From a virus, in the IMG/VR virus record IMGVR_UViG_3300028025_004345, positions 1-64,000 of that record: 64,000 nt of DNA, one strand, 5' to 3'. Below are positions 32,675 through 39,767 of the stretch, piece by piece; position 1 is the first letter of the stretch; each line of letters begins with the position of its first letter. The translations under genes and the position numbers were made by a program. The notes beneath the pieces are model-generated. The model searched no databases and was not told the DNA's origin. It worked only from the letters and a program-made list of their open reading frames with translations.

Positions 32675-33697
32675 GTGGCTCACGACTTAGAAACGCAAAA
32701 TGGCAAAACCTCATTCGCATCATTCAGAGAACCTGCTTGGCACGGATTGGGAACAGTCTTTACAGAAGAAAAAACAACGGCAGAAATGCTACAAGCAGCA
32801 AATCTAAATGGGTGGAATGTTCGCCTAGAAGATTTGGAAACCCCTACACATCTCACAAGCGATAAGGCATATCAGTATGTCCTACGCACTAACCCAACAG
32901 ATAACTCTCAGACAGATGTTCTTGGAATTGTTGGTGAGCGTTATCACCCACTACAAAATGAAGATTTGTTTTCATTCGGTGATAATATCCTAGACGGCGG
33001 TGGTCGTTGGGAAACCGCTGGTTCAATCAAGGGTGGTCGTGTCGTGTTCGGTGCTTTAGCACTAGAGCGTGAAACAATTCTTGACCCTAATGGTGTATCA
33101 GATAAGGTAAAAACTTATTTGCTCATCAACACATCACACGATGGTTCAATCGCTATTCAAGCAAGCATCACGCCAGTTCGTGTCGTATGCGCTAATACTC
33201 TTAACCTTGCGCTTGGTGGCGTAGGTCGTAAGAAGAATAAGGGCATCAAGCAATCTTTCAAGATTCGCCACACTCAGACCGCTAACGGCAAAGTTCAGAT
33301 TGCTCGTGAAACTCTTGGTCTTGCTAATGCCTATATGGACGAATTTGATATTATGGCTAAGGCTATGATTGAAAAAGAAGTCAGCGCCATTGACTTTAAC
33401 AAAATCATTCTTGCTGCTTACCCAAAGCCTGAAAAAGATGCTAAGGGTTCAAGCAAGAAATGGGAAAACAAGGTAGATATGATTAACGATATTTACACTG
33501 GTGAATTTAATGGTATGATTGCTGGTAATGCTTGGGGTGCTTTTAATGCGCTTACTGAGCGCCTTGACTGGTATCGTTCTGCTCGTGGTGGCAATAACGA
33601 ATCCATTCTCGCATCAGCATCAGGATTTGACCCTGCTATCAACGCAGAAAAAAATCGTTTGCTAAAAGTAGTTCAGAATGTTATGTCTTTAGCATAA
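32675..33697 (+). CDS. DUF932/TIGR03299-family phage protein
   Basis: 340 aa from a GTG start with SD AGAAGGAAA. FREPAWHGLGTVFTEE, YHPLQNEDLFSFGDNILDGG, RVVFGALALERE and RVVCANTLNLAL are hallmarks of the plasmid/phage DUF932 family. In related phages it is strongly expressed early; biochemical role unknown. Own promoter, followed by a CTGAGCAAG hairpin and tRNA-Asp. Confidence 0.85.
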   Translation: MAHDLETQNGKTSFASFREPAWHGLGTVFTEEKTTAEMLQAANLNGWNVRLEDLETPTHLTSDKAYQYVLRTNPTDNSQTDVLGIVGERYHPLQNEDLFSFGDNILDGGGRWETAGSIKGGRVVFGALALERETILDPNGVSDKVKTYLLINTSHDGSIAIQASITPVRVVCANTLNLALGGVGRKKNKGIKQSFKIRHTQTANGKVQIARETLGLANAYMDEFDIMAKAMIEKEVSAIDFNKIILAAYPKPEKDAKGSSKKWENKVDMINDIYTGEFNGMIAGNAWGAFNALTERLDWYRSARGGNNESILASASGFDPAINAEKNRLLKVVQNVMSLA

Positions 33698-33710
33698 CAA
33701 AAAAATTCCT

Positions 33711-33731
33711 GAGCAAGAATTAAAACTGCTC
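33711..33731 (+). terminator. CTGAGCAAG-type stem-loop
   Basis: GAGCA (33711-33715) pairs with TGCTC (33727-33731), directly before tRNA-Asp. Confidence 0.55.
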
Positions 33732-33738
33732 ACCATTA

Positions 33739-33812
33739 GGTCCGTTAGAATAGTTGGTTAGTTCGCTACCCTGTCACGGTAGAGGTCACGGGTTCAAGTC
33801 CCGTACGGATCG
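33739..33812 (+). tRNA. tRNA-Asp (GTC)
   Basis: Acceptor arms GGTCCGT/ACGGATC, anticodon loop with GTC in CCCTGTCACGG, T-arm GGTTCAAGTCC. The CCA end is not encoded. Confidence 0.9.
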
Positions 33813-33866
33813 CAAGTAAATAAATATGCACTGCAATGCATAAAAATTGCACGTGCCCCAAACCAG

Positions 33867-33879
33867 ACAAATCGGACAT
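33867..33879 (-). repeat. 13-bp motif ATGTCCGATTTGT
   Basis: Exact reverse-orientation copy of the motif at 20344 and 24956, in the gap after tRNA-Asp and about 80 bp before the next -35 box. Confidence 0.5.
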
Positions 33880-33960
33880 AAAAATGTCAAATTAAAAAAT
33901 CTTTACGAAGACTATAAAAGATCCCCCAAAATATCAAACCAAAAAATCTTTACGATAGAG

Positions 33961-33989
33961 TTGACATTTCCCCTAGATTATGCGATAAT
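33961..33989 (+). promoter_or_regulatory. Leaderless promoter
   Basis: TTGACA (33961-33966), 17 nt, GATAAT (33984-33989), then exactly 6 nt to the ATG at 33996. Confidence 0.75.
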
Positions 33990-33995
33990 TAATAT

Positions 33996-34214
33996 ATGAC
34001 CAAACAAGTGGCAATATATGAAATGAACTACTCCGTCTCACCTGGTGGTATTGACTGCTGGGAAGCAACCATTCAAGGTTATGGGGAGAGCACTACCGCC
34101 TCTGACTTTAAGACTGCTGGAGAGGCCCTTAATTGGGTGCTTGACAGATACCCTGCCGAAATGCTAGAATTAGTAGTAACCTCACACCAAGCCTACGAAA
34201 AGGAATATGTATGA
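33996..34214 (+). CDS. Hypothetical protein
   Basis: 72 aa, acidic beta-alpha (KQVAIYEMNYSVSPGGIDCW). Leaderless start. Overlaps the next gene by ATGA. First of the operon. Confidence 0.6.
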   Translation: MTKQVAIYEMNYSVSPGGIDCWEATIQGYGESTTASDFKTAGEALNWVLDRYPAEMLELVVTSHQAYEKEYV

Positions 34215-34453
34215 CCCTAGAAACAGAAACAATGGAAGACCCAACAATGTATGCAGATTACTATTCTTGTGATCTTGCTATCTCTATTACAAATATCAAG
34301 GCTAAGAATAGACATCACGCAGAAGCCGTTATGCAAACCTTCATAGATGAGATTGCTAAAGTAATGAGTGATGAACTTAGTTGGGATGACGCTCAATGGG
34401 ATATAGAGGAGAATGTATTCCTACCTGAACTTGGTGAGTGGCATACAAAGTGA
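34211..34453 (+). CDS. Hypothetical ferredoxin-fold-like protein
   Basis: 80 aa; YYSCDLAISITNIKAKNRHH then AEAVMQTFIDEIAKVMSDE gives strand-helix pattern seen in small phage proteins. Overlaps a GTG-started ORF at its stop. Confidence 0.6.
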   Translation: MTLETETMEDPTMYADYYSCDLAISITNIKAKNRHHAEAVMQTFIDEIAKVMSDELSWDDAQWDIEENVFLPELGEWHTK

Positions 34454-34602
34454 ACACCATAGACGAACTAATCAATGAAATTTATGAGGACAATTTCTCT
34501 CACCTAGAGTTTGATGAAAATATGGGGGGAGAGGATTGTGACTGTCACATCCACATCACTCTTAATACTATGGCTAAATATGCTGGGATTGAGGTAGGCT
34601 AA
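34450..34602 (+). CDS. 50-aa protein
   Basis: GTG start overlapping the previous TGA; DCDCHIHI near the end could bind metal. Stop overlaps the next ATG. Confidence 0.5.
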   Translation: MNTIDELINEIYEDNFSHLEFDENMGGEDCDCHIHITLNTMAKYAGIEVG

Positions 34603-34754
34603 TGCTAGGCTATACTGAAACTGATATTGCAGTAATGACAGATGCTATTGAGGATGCTATCAAATCAGGCAGACTTTCTGATGAGATCACTGATGGTTTA
34701 GAGAAGGCTCAATCATTCCTTGATGGTTTATGGGCTGAGGGCTACTTTGACTAA
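34602..34754 (+). CDS. 50-aa acidic helical protein
   Basis: Starts MLGYTETDIAVMTDAIEDAI; predicted two-helix hairpin. TAATG overlap with the upstream ORF. Unknown. Confidence 0.5.
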   Translation: MLGYTETDIAVMTDAIEDAIKSGRLSDEITDGLEKAQSFLDGLWAEGYFD

Positions 34755-34776
34755 TGTCAGTGGCTACCGCTATAAT
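34755..34776 (+). promoter_or_regulatory. TGTCAG-N10 promoter
   Basis: TGTCAG (34755-34760), 10 nt, TATAAT (34771-34776). Short leader with AAAGGA before the ATG at 34806. Confidence 0.75.
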
Positions 34777-34805
34777 TAATACATACCCCAAAACAAAGGA
34801 CCCAA

Positions 34806-34976
34806 ATGAAAATCAAGATATCGAAAGAACATAAAGAAGAACTGCAAGACCAAGCAAGCCAAATTGTATACTTTGAAGCCTCTATGTCTGATGAGGATGA
34901 CGCAGTCAAGGGAACATACCTACGCCTTGTAGAGATTTACAAGGTTGCATTCGAGGCTGGAGTAAATAGCAAATGA
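34806..34976 (+). CDS. 56-aa hypothetical protein
   Basis: Charged helical protein (KIKISKEHKEELQDQASQIV). SD AAAGGA. ATGA overlap with the next gene. Confidence 0.55.
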   Translation: MKIKISKEHKEELQDQASQIVYFEASMSDEDDAVKGTYLRLVEIYKVAFEAGVNSK

Positions 34977-35179
34977 AAGTTAAAATAGCCATTGAACAGA
35001 TTGTAGATATTGATGAAGCAATGTCTAATGATATAGGGTTTGAACTCTATGGTCCACCTGATATGAGCACTGAGGATAAGGTTGATTATCTTATTGCTCG
35101 TTTTGTTGAGGACATTGATACCCTTGTTAAGTATGATGAAGTAATCCAGCAAGTATCAGTAGAATATATAGAGGACTAA
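34973..35179 (+). CDS. Hypothetical acidic protein
   Basis: 68 aa (VKIAIEQIVDIDEAMSNDIG). Both ends overlap neighbours. Unknown. Confidence 0.6.
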   Translation: MKVKIAIEQIVDIDEAMSNDIGFELYGPPDMSTEDKVDYLIARFVEDIDTLVKYDEVIQQVSVEYIED

Positions 35180-35367
35180 TGAACATTCAATCCCGTGAAA
35201 TTACATACCGCACCATTGTTGAGCAAATCTTCTTTGAGGACGGCACAGAGTTAGTAGTAACAACTGGCTGGCCTGAAGGTGGCGGTGGAGACTTTGATGT
35301 TAAATTAGACTGGGTAGAAGGCGAAGCGCCTGAATGGGCAAAGGAGTATGTTCACAATGTGGAGTAA
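35179..35367 (+). CDS. Hypothetical small protein
   Basis: 62 aa with a GWPEGGGGDFDVKLDWVEGE glycine/acidic turn. TAATG start overlap. Unknown. Confidence 0.6.
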   Translation: MNIQSREITYRTIVEQIFFEDGTELVVTTGWPEGGGGDFDVKLDWVEGEAPEWAKEYVHNVE

Positions 35368-35587
35368 GTATACATTTGTTTGCGATCCTGATGAGTGCGA
35401 TGCACTGGTTGAATTTACTGCTAGGGATGGCTTTGACTTTCCCCTGGGGGTAGTTGAAATGAAGTGTCCCTGTGGCAGGATGTTAAACTATATTAGTTAT
35501 GAAGAGGCCTATGCTCCGATCATTACAGATGTGAGCAAGGTCACACCCTCAAAAGTTGTAAAAATCAACTCCAACCCCTATAATTAA
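35357..35587 (+). CDS. Zinc-knuckle-like small protein
   Basis: 76 aa from ATG 35357 (SD AAGGAG, 10 nt). YTFVCDPDECDALVEF and MKCPCGRMLNY give C-x4-C ... C-x-C metal ligands, like a degenerate zinc ribbon. Confidence 0.6.
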   Translation: MWSKYTFVCDPDECDALVEFTARDGFDFPLGVVEMKCPCGRMLNYISYEEAYAPIITDVSKVTPSKVVKINSNPYN

Positions 35588-35590
35588 TAT

Positions 35591-35746
35591 ATGGACATAA
35601 TCACATTAAGAGAACATCTAAAAAATCGCCAAGCCAGCCTTGAGCAAGACCTAGAGGCTTTTGATACACAGGACTCTATGGACTGGTATCACATTACTGG
35701 ACAAGTCAATACAGTTAAATATATCTTAGGATTAATTAATGAGTGA
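35591..35746 (+). CDS. 51-aa helical protein
   Basis: MDIITLREHLKNRQASLEQD start. TATAAT (35579-35584) is exactly 6 nt upstream, so leaderless. Layout (helix, acidic turn, helix ending ILGLIN) parallels the next gene, suggesting duplication. Confidence 0.55.
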   Translation: MDIITLREHLKNRQASLEQDLEAFDTQDSMDWYHITGQVNTVKYILGLINE

Positions 35747-35957
35747 GGCTATGGACTTAAAAACATTCCACGAATATATAAGACTGCATGAGATTAGCCT
35801 TTTGCAGGACGCAGACAAACTACAAAACCTAATGGACACATTTGAGGGTGACTATGATACAGATGAGTATCGTGACCTAGAGATTGAGGACATGCATAAT
35901 ACAGGTGAGATTATTGCTACCCGCCATTTCTTGTCAGTGCTAGAGGGTAGAATATAA
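35739..35957 (+). CDS. Hypothetical helical protein
   Basis: 72 aa (LKTFHEYIRLHEISLLQDAD, ending ATRHFLSVLEGRI). Likely diverged copy of the preceding 51-aa protein. 8-nt overlap with it. Confidence 0.55.
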   Translation: MSEAMDLKTFHEYIRLHEISLLQDADKLQNLMDTFEGDYDTDEYRDLEIEDMHNTGEIIATRHFLSVLEGRI

Positions 35958-35959
35958 CT

Positions 35960-36238
35960 ATGGAAACCACACAACTAGACCCACGACTACAACTCGCTGT
36001 AAATATGGGAGTATCAGGAACTGATATCCTACACGGAGAACTTAAGAACCTAATGCTTGAGGCTGAGACTGAATACCTTGAGATTGAAAAGGAAGAGCGT
36101 GAGGGTGGCTACTCTGACGCAATGCTTTCTATGGACCGCACACGAGCAGAAGGAAGGCTTGACGCTTATGTAGAAGTATATAATCTAACATATGCTTTAT
36201 CATTTGCTATTGCAGATAGGATAAAGCGCCGTGGATAA
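35960..36238 (+). CDS. Hypothetical helical protein
   Basis: 92 aa acidic coiled-coil-like protein (LMLEAETEYLEIEKEEREGG). Overlaps the next GTG start by 8 nt. Unknown. Confidence 0.6.
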   Translation: METTQLDPRLQLAVNMGVSGTDILHGELKNLMLEAETEYLEIEKEEREGGYSDAMLSMDRTRAEGRLDAYVEVYNLTYALSFAIADRIKRRG

Positions 36239-36665
36239 CTTTATTGAAATGGACTTCGATGACTGGTGTGACGCATACAAGCCAATCAAAAATCATATAG
36301 ATACCAATGCCTCCTTTAATGGTGAAATGTTTGAAACCTATGGCGATGAGGTTGCCTTTGTTAAAGAGCAGCCAGAGGACCGTATCTGGATGTATGGTGA
36401 TGGCGACGACGGTGGCTCATATATCTGGAGCGGCTGGGGATTTGTAAATAGACTAGGATACTTCATTACTGAAGTTCCTTGCCCACCCAACACAACAATT
36501 CAAATCAGAGTTAGTTATAACTGGTTCTACTGTGAGAACTGTGGAGCAGAGTTTGAGGACCCTGATAATACTGTTAGAGATGCCTTTGATGAGGCAGACT
36601 TGCCAAAATGCCCTCAGTGTGCTACACTTGAAGAAATGACCCTAGTAGGATTGGATAAGAAATGA
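36231..36665 (+). CDS. Zinc-ribbon-containing hypothetical protein
   Basis: 144 aa, GTG start. C-terminal YCENCGAEFEDP and LPKCPQCATL form a C-x2-C ... C-x2-C zinc ribbon, preceded by an acidic, Trp-rich N-terminal domain. Unknown function. Confidence 0.65.
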   Translation: MDNFIEMDFDDWCDAYKPIKNHIDTNASFNGEMFETYGDEVAFVKEQPEDRIWMYGDGDDGGSYIWSGWGFVNRLGYFITEVPCPPNTTIQIRVSYNWFYCENCGAEFEDPDNTVRDAFDEADLPKCPQCATLEEMTLVGLDKK

Positions 36666-36988
36666 TACAAACAAATGATTTACAGTTGATTGGCGGATTT
36701 GCTGTTGACAGTGGCCAAGCAATGGTGGGAGACCCCTGCTATCTTGATGAGTGGAAAACAAATGCTGATGAAGAATGGAACCTAGAAGGTAAGGTTGGCG
36801 ACTACTCTTATCACGGTGCCAGCGCTACGACAGTAGCCAACAACTTTGGAACTTTGGGTGACGGTAAGTCTGTAGTGTTTGATACTGGATACGGTGACGG
36901 CTACTATCCTGTTTACGCAGAGTTTAATAGCGATGGAAGAATCGCTAAGATTGTTATTGACTTTATTGCAGATGAGGAGCAAGACTAA
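36662..36988 (+). CDS. DUF4241-like protein
   Basis: 108 aa. AVDSGQAMVGDPCYLDEW and VVFDTGYGDGYYPVYAEF match the short beta-sandwich of DUF4241-like proteins (DSG ... GDP ... DGYYPVY), common in phages and actinobacteria. Function unknown. Overlaps both neighbours. Confidence 0.6.
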   Translation: MIQTNDLQLIGGFAVDSGQAMVGDPCYLDEWKTNADEEWNLEGKVGDYSYHGASATTVANNFGTLGDGKSVVFDTGYGDGYYPVYAEFNSDGRIAKIVIDFIADEEQD

Positions 36989-37362
36989 TGGGAGCACGGA
37001 TTAACTATGTATTTCAAGACAGTGAGAAGGGCCCTAGGGTAGTTCTCTATAGTCATTGGGGCGAGACCGAATGGCAGCGGGACCTAGCAATGGCGCTGCA
37101 GCATTCAAAGCCTAGATGGTTTGATTCAGCATATGGAACTAGGATGATCATCAGTTATCTTATTAATGGTTCAGTATTGGATGAGACAGGGTTTGGTATC
37201 TATGCAATTGACAATGATGGCCTGGACCTAGGTGAGAAAACGGTCCTAGTCGACTTTGTTACTAAGACTGTTACTGATAATGTCTCTGTGCCCTTTGATA
37301 AATTTGTTGAGGCCTATCGGCCAACCCGCAGTGGTATTGCAGATTTAGTTGAGCAAATCTAG
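36988..37362 (+). CDS. Hypothetical protein
   Basis: 124 aa; VVLYSHWGETEWQRDLAMAL and LVDFVTKTVTDNVSVPFDKF. The beginning resembles phage-conserved proteins with an HWG motif near the start. Last gene of the operon; a strong terminator follows. Confidence 0.6.
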   Translation: MGARINYVFQDSEKGPRVVLYSHWGETEWQRDLAMALQHSKPRWFDSAYGTRMIISYLINGSVLDETGFGIYAIDNDGLDLGEKTVLVDFVTKTVTDNVSVPFDKFVEAYRPTRSGIADLVEQI

Positions 37363-37402
37363 GTATTGGGTCACCTAGATTAATCGGGTGGAAGGGGCAG
37401 GC

Positions 37403-37430
37403 GTGGGGCTTGCTCTTTCCCCCACTTTTT
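37403..37430 (+). terminator. Rho-independent terminator
   Basis: GTGGGG (37403-37408) pairs with CCCCAC (37420-37425), then TTTTT (37426-37430). Confidence 0.8.
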
Positions 37431-37455
37431 GATACAATGGATACAAGGGAGAACT

Positions 37456-37662
37456 ATGCGTATAAGCAGACGAATTACAGATGAGGAAAAGATTGCCAAT
37501 AAAATGGGTAACATTATTGCTGACCTCAGAGTTGATTTGGAATTGGTCGGGGAATACTTAGCAAAATCTCAGCCCTATGTAGTGTATAATCGATTACAGG
37601 TAATAGCAGAGTCAGCAAAAGAAACTAAGGAAGGGACAAACTATGCCAACAACGGATTTTGA
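37456..37662 (+). CDS. Hypothetical helical protein
   Basis: 68 aa from ATG 37456 (SD AAGGGAGAA, 6 nt); a longer frame from 37429 lacks a ribosome site. Basic N-terminus RISRRITDEEKI. Overlaps the next gene by 20 nt. Confidence 0.6.
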   Translation: MRISRRITDEEKIANKMGNIIADLRVDLELVGEYLAKSQPYVVYNRLQVIAESAKETKEGTNYANNGF

Positions 37663-37903
37663 TAGCAAGGCTTTAATCCTTGGACAACTATGGGTCAACT
37701 TTAAAACAGATGACGAGTGGTCAGATTTTATGGAGTATAACGATTTAGGTTTGCCACTTGCTTTTGCATTTGCGGAAGGAATAATTAATCATACACCAAC
37801 ACTAGAGCAATATATAAATGAAACCTGGAATTTATTTATTGAGGCTTTGGGAATTCAGGACGAAGGCTACGCACGACTTGAAGATATTTTTGTTGACGAA
37901 TAA
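37643..37903 (+). CDS. Hypothetical acidic protein
   Basis: 86 aa (GQLWVNFKTDDEWSDFMEYN), acidic, mainly helical; resembles small phage proteins of unknown role. SD AAGGGA. Confidence 0.6.
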   Translation: MPTTDFDSKALILGQLWVNFKTDDEWSDFMEYNDLGLPLAFAFAEGIINHTPTLEQYINETWNLFIEALGIQDEGYARLEDIFVDE

Positions 37904-37954
37904 TCAGTGACCCGAAAGGGCACGTGCCATACTTTTATCAAATTGTCAAACCAC

Positions 37955-38073
37955 CAAACCTTCAAACCTTATTACGATCCAAACCAAAAAATCCCCAAAC
38001 CAGGACATTACGAACCTCCAAAACTTTCCCCCTGCTGAACTTATACCATAGTTTGTAAGGTTTGTCAAACCTT
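37955..38073. repeat. CAAACCTT/AAGGTTTG octamer cluster, part 1
   Basis: Exact octamer copies: CAAACCTT at 37955 and 37963 (head-to-tail), then AAGGTTTG-T-CAAACCTT (38057-38073), a perfect 17-bp palindrome ending 12 bp before the -10 of the gene at 38098. Continues beyond that gene. Confidence 0.75.
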
Positions 38074-38097
38074 TTTATATGGTGTTATAATTAATAT

Positions 38098-38310
38098 ATG
38101 AGTCCAAGACACTTTGCCAGATATGCTGAACAAGATCCAAAAGGATATAAGGCTTTCTCTGATTCTATGTGGAATACCTTTGTCACTGTTACTCATGCTA
38201 TAGGTTTGTCACCTTTCTTTACCTTTACCCCCGAATTTTTGCAGGCCCGTGAAATTGAGCAGGCCACAGGCCGCTTCGCCGAAGGCGAAATCCCAGGGGA
38301 TCAAGAGTAA
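38098..38310 (+). CDS. Hypothetical protein
   Basis: 70 aa; SPRHFARYAEQDPKGYKAFS start. TATAAT (38086-38091) is 6 nt upstream: leaderless. The palindrome 38057-38073 lies where an operator would. Not recognised; could be a regulator or replication accessory. Confidence 0.6.
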   Translation: MSPRHFARYAEQDPKGYKAFSDSMWNTFVTVTHAIGLSPFFTFTPEFLQAREIEQATGRFAEGEIPGDQE

Positions 38311-38413
38311 ACCATATAATAACTACCCTATATAGAATAACAAACCATTATCTCCTGGTTTCTTTAAATTCTATAAAGGTTTGTTAAAAAAACATTACGA
38401 TTATCGACAATTT

Positions 38414-38439
38414 CTCCCTGGTTTTGGGAGATTTTTTTA
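38414..38439 (+). terminator. Rho-independent terminator
   Basis: TCTCCC (38414-38419) pairs with GGGAGA (38427-38432), then TTTTTTT. Confidence 0.75.
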
Positions 38440-38662
38440 TGGGGTTTTAAGGTTTGAAAGGACTTGACAAACCATTATATCTGTGATATCATCCGCTTCG
38501 GGGATACAAAGGTTTGAGGTTTGACAATATGAAGGTTTTGTGATAGGGCCCCGCTCTCCAAAAAAAGATTACGAACGCATCGTTAAAAGCGCTCCCTACT
38601 CCACTATCCTCCACAACGCTCCACTTCTAGAGTGTCTAATAATATTATCAGTAAGATTAATC

Positions 38663-38682
38663 TGTGGATAACTTGTGGATAA
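38663..38682 (-). promoter_or_regulatory. Tandem DnaA boxes
   Basis: Two perfect boxes read TTATCCACA on the minus strand (38674-38682, 38663-38671), 2 bp apart, as in the pair at 32523. Confidence 0.6.
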
Positions 38683-38712
38683 CTCTGTTGAAAACCATGA
38701 TATCATCACCCT

Positions 38713-38811
38713 ATGGACCTATGGATTCTATACATTTATTGGATTTACGGTATGATCGGACTCTCTGGCATATTGGTTTTGATGGCAATCTACGAATCAT
38801 TTAAAAAGTAA
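38713..38811 (+). CDS. 32-aa membrane peptide
   Basis: One TM helix (WIYGMIGLSGILVLMAIYE). ATG at 38713. No clear SD. Small phage membrane peptide, unknown. Confidence 0.4.
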   Translation: MDLWILYIYWIYGMIGLSGILVLMAIYESFKK

Positions 38812-38828
38812 TATGCTATAATAAACAT

Positions 38829-38951
38829 ATGACAACAGACCCAACAACAGAACACGAACTCAGTGACATCAAGTGCACTCAATGCTATTACCTATTGGCT
38901 ATTGATCCAGATAAGCCTGATGCACCCTATTACTGTCCAACCTGTGGATAA
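38829..38951 (+). CDS. Zinc-ribbon mini-protein
   Basis: 40 aa: IKCTQCYYLLAIDPDKPDAP then YYCPTCG. TATAAT (38817-38822) is 6 nt upstream: leaderless. One of at least ten such mini-ribbons in 36-47 kb. Confidence 0.65.
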   Translation: MTTDPTTEHELSDIKCTQCYYLLAIDPDKPDAPYYCPTCG

Positions 38952-38955
38952 CTAA

Positions 38956-39144
38956 ATGTTAACCCTTATCTTGATACTAATCACTTGGTATGTAACTAAG
39001 TACTACTACACACAAACCTTTAAACTCTCAATGCCTACTTCAGACCCTAATATGGTTCATGCCAACTGTGCTAAATGCTCTCAAACCATCTACACCCATA
39101 GAGATAATCTTCGTGCCCCATTCTATTGTTTGGCTTGTAAGTAA
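38956..39144 (+). CDS. Membrane-anchored zinc-ribbon protein
   Basis: 62 aa. N-terminal TM helix (LTLILILITWYVTKYY), then NCAKCSQTIYTHRDN and FYCLACK (C-x2-C ... C-x2-C). TAATG overlap with the next gene. Confidence 0.6.
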   Translation: MLTLILILITWYVTKYYYTQTFKLSMPTSDPNMVHANCAKCSQTIYTHRDNLRAPFYCLACK

Positions 39145-39242
39145 TGCTAGATGTCCTATGCTTTGACTGTGGTGGTATGTTCCAAGTAGCCTATGGCACA
39201 AAAGACATTACGAAGCAGTGTCCAAAATGCCAGGGTAAATAA
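39144..39242 (+). CDS. Zinc-ribbon mini-protein
   Basis: 32 aa: VLCFDCGGMFQVAYG ... QCPKCQGK, a minimal C-x2-C / C-x2-C ribbon. Overlapping start. Confidence 0.6.
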   Translation: MLDVLCFDCGGMFQVAYGTKDITKQCPKCQGK

Positions 39243-39245
39243 AGA

Positions 39246-39560
39246 TTACGATACACCCTTTATAGCCTTATTGACCATACGGATCAAACCTCGTCTAGTT
39301 ATCTTCGACGCATCAAATGTCTCCGTATAACCCCCTTGTGGCATATCTGCCTTATCCAGGAAAGAACCATGCTTTTCCCTTAGTGTTCTTAGTACTAGGG
39401 TTTCTACTGTTCTTGCTTTATCCCGTTCGGAAAATGCCCAATACTTGATTAATATCCAGCCCTTGGTCCTATGGCTTGCAAACCTTCTACCTGAGACATC
39501 TGATATGCCTATCTTGACAGCCTTATATAGTGGGCTGTATAGGATGTATAGTAGGGTCAT
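39246..39560 (-). CDS. T5orf172/GIY-YIG-like nuclease domain protein
   Basis: 104 aa from ATG 39560. TLLYILYSPLYKAVKIGISD resembles the first strands of T5orf172/GIY-YIG folds (x-L-Y ... K-I-G-I-S), followed by RFASHRTKGW, a helix with TVETLVLRTLREKHGSF (the E of L-E-x-x-L/R) and a GYTETFD end. A TATAAT on the minus strand (rc of 39568-39573) is 7 nt from this ATG, supporting it over the ATG at 39614. It is the only minus-strand gene in an otherwise rightward block, typical of a late arrival. Possibly a homing or repair endonuclease. Confidence 0.65.
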   Translation of the reverse strand: MTLLYILYSPLYKAVKIGISDVSGRRFASHRTKGWILIKYWAFSERDKARTVETLVLRTLREKHGSFLDKADMPQGGYTETFDASKITRRGLIRMVNKAIKGVS

Positions 39561-39573
39561 TACTCTATTATAC

Positions 39574-39602
39574 TTGACTTGTCCCGCAAATTTTGCTATA
39601 CT
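39574..39602 (+). promoter_or_regulatory. Leaderless promoter
   Basis: TTGACT (39574-39579), 17 nt, TATACT (39597-39602), 6 nt to ATG 39609. Overlaps the 5' region of the antisense T5orf172-like gene. Confidence 0.75.
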
Positions 39603-39608
39603 TGGATT

Positions 39609-39767
39609 ATGCACATATTCAGAGTATCTCTACTAGATTACGCTACGGCATTTGATCTTGATATCTTTGCCTCAACTGAAAAAGAAGCCAGAGCAATGGC
39701 ACAAGCAGAAGAACCTAAGATGAACATTACGAAGGTGGTTTGTCTAACTACTATTGAGGCCATATGA
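39609..39767 (+). CDS. Small ferredoxin-fold-like protein
   Basis: 52 aa: HIFRVSLLDYATAFDLDIFA then STEKEARAMAQAEEPK, a strand-helix unit like 28247. Leaderless. Next gene starts by overlap (ATGA). Confidence 0.6.
   Translation: MHIFRVSLLDYATAFDLDIFASTEKEARAMAQAEEPKMNITKVVCLTTIEAI

Larger units (their letters stand above)
38311..38712. other. Candidate replication-origin region
   Basis: About 400 bp non-coding. AAGGTTTG at 38376, 38450 and 38510, ATTACGA at 38394 and 38568, a CTCCC/GGGAG terminator and two DnaA boxes (rc TTATCCACA at 38663-38671 and 38674-38682). Clustered octamers plus paired DnaA boxes in AT-rich DNA are what an origin would show. Confidence 0.45.

Noticed and set aside
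39561-39614. Upstream start of the T5orf172-like gene at 39614
   Set aside because: Would place the start beyond the minus-strand TATAAT; the ATG at 39560 fits the promoter.
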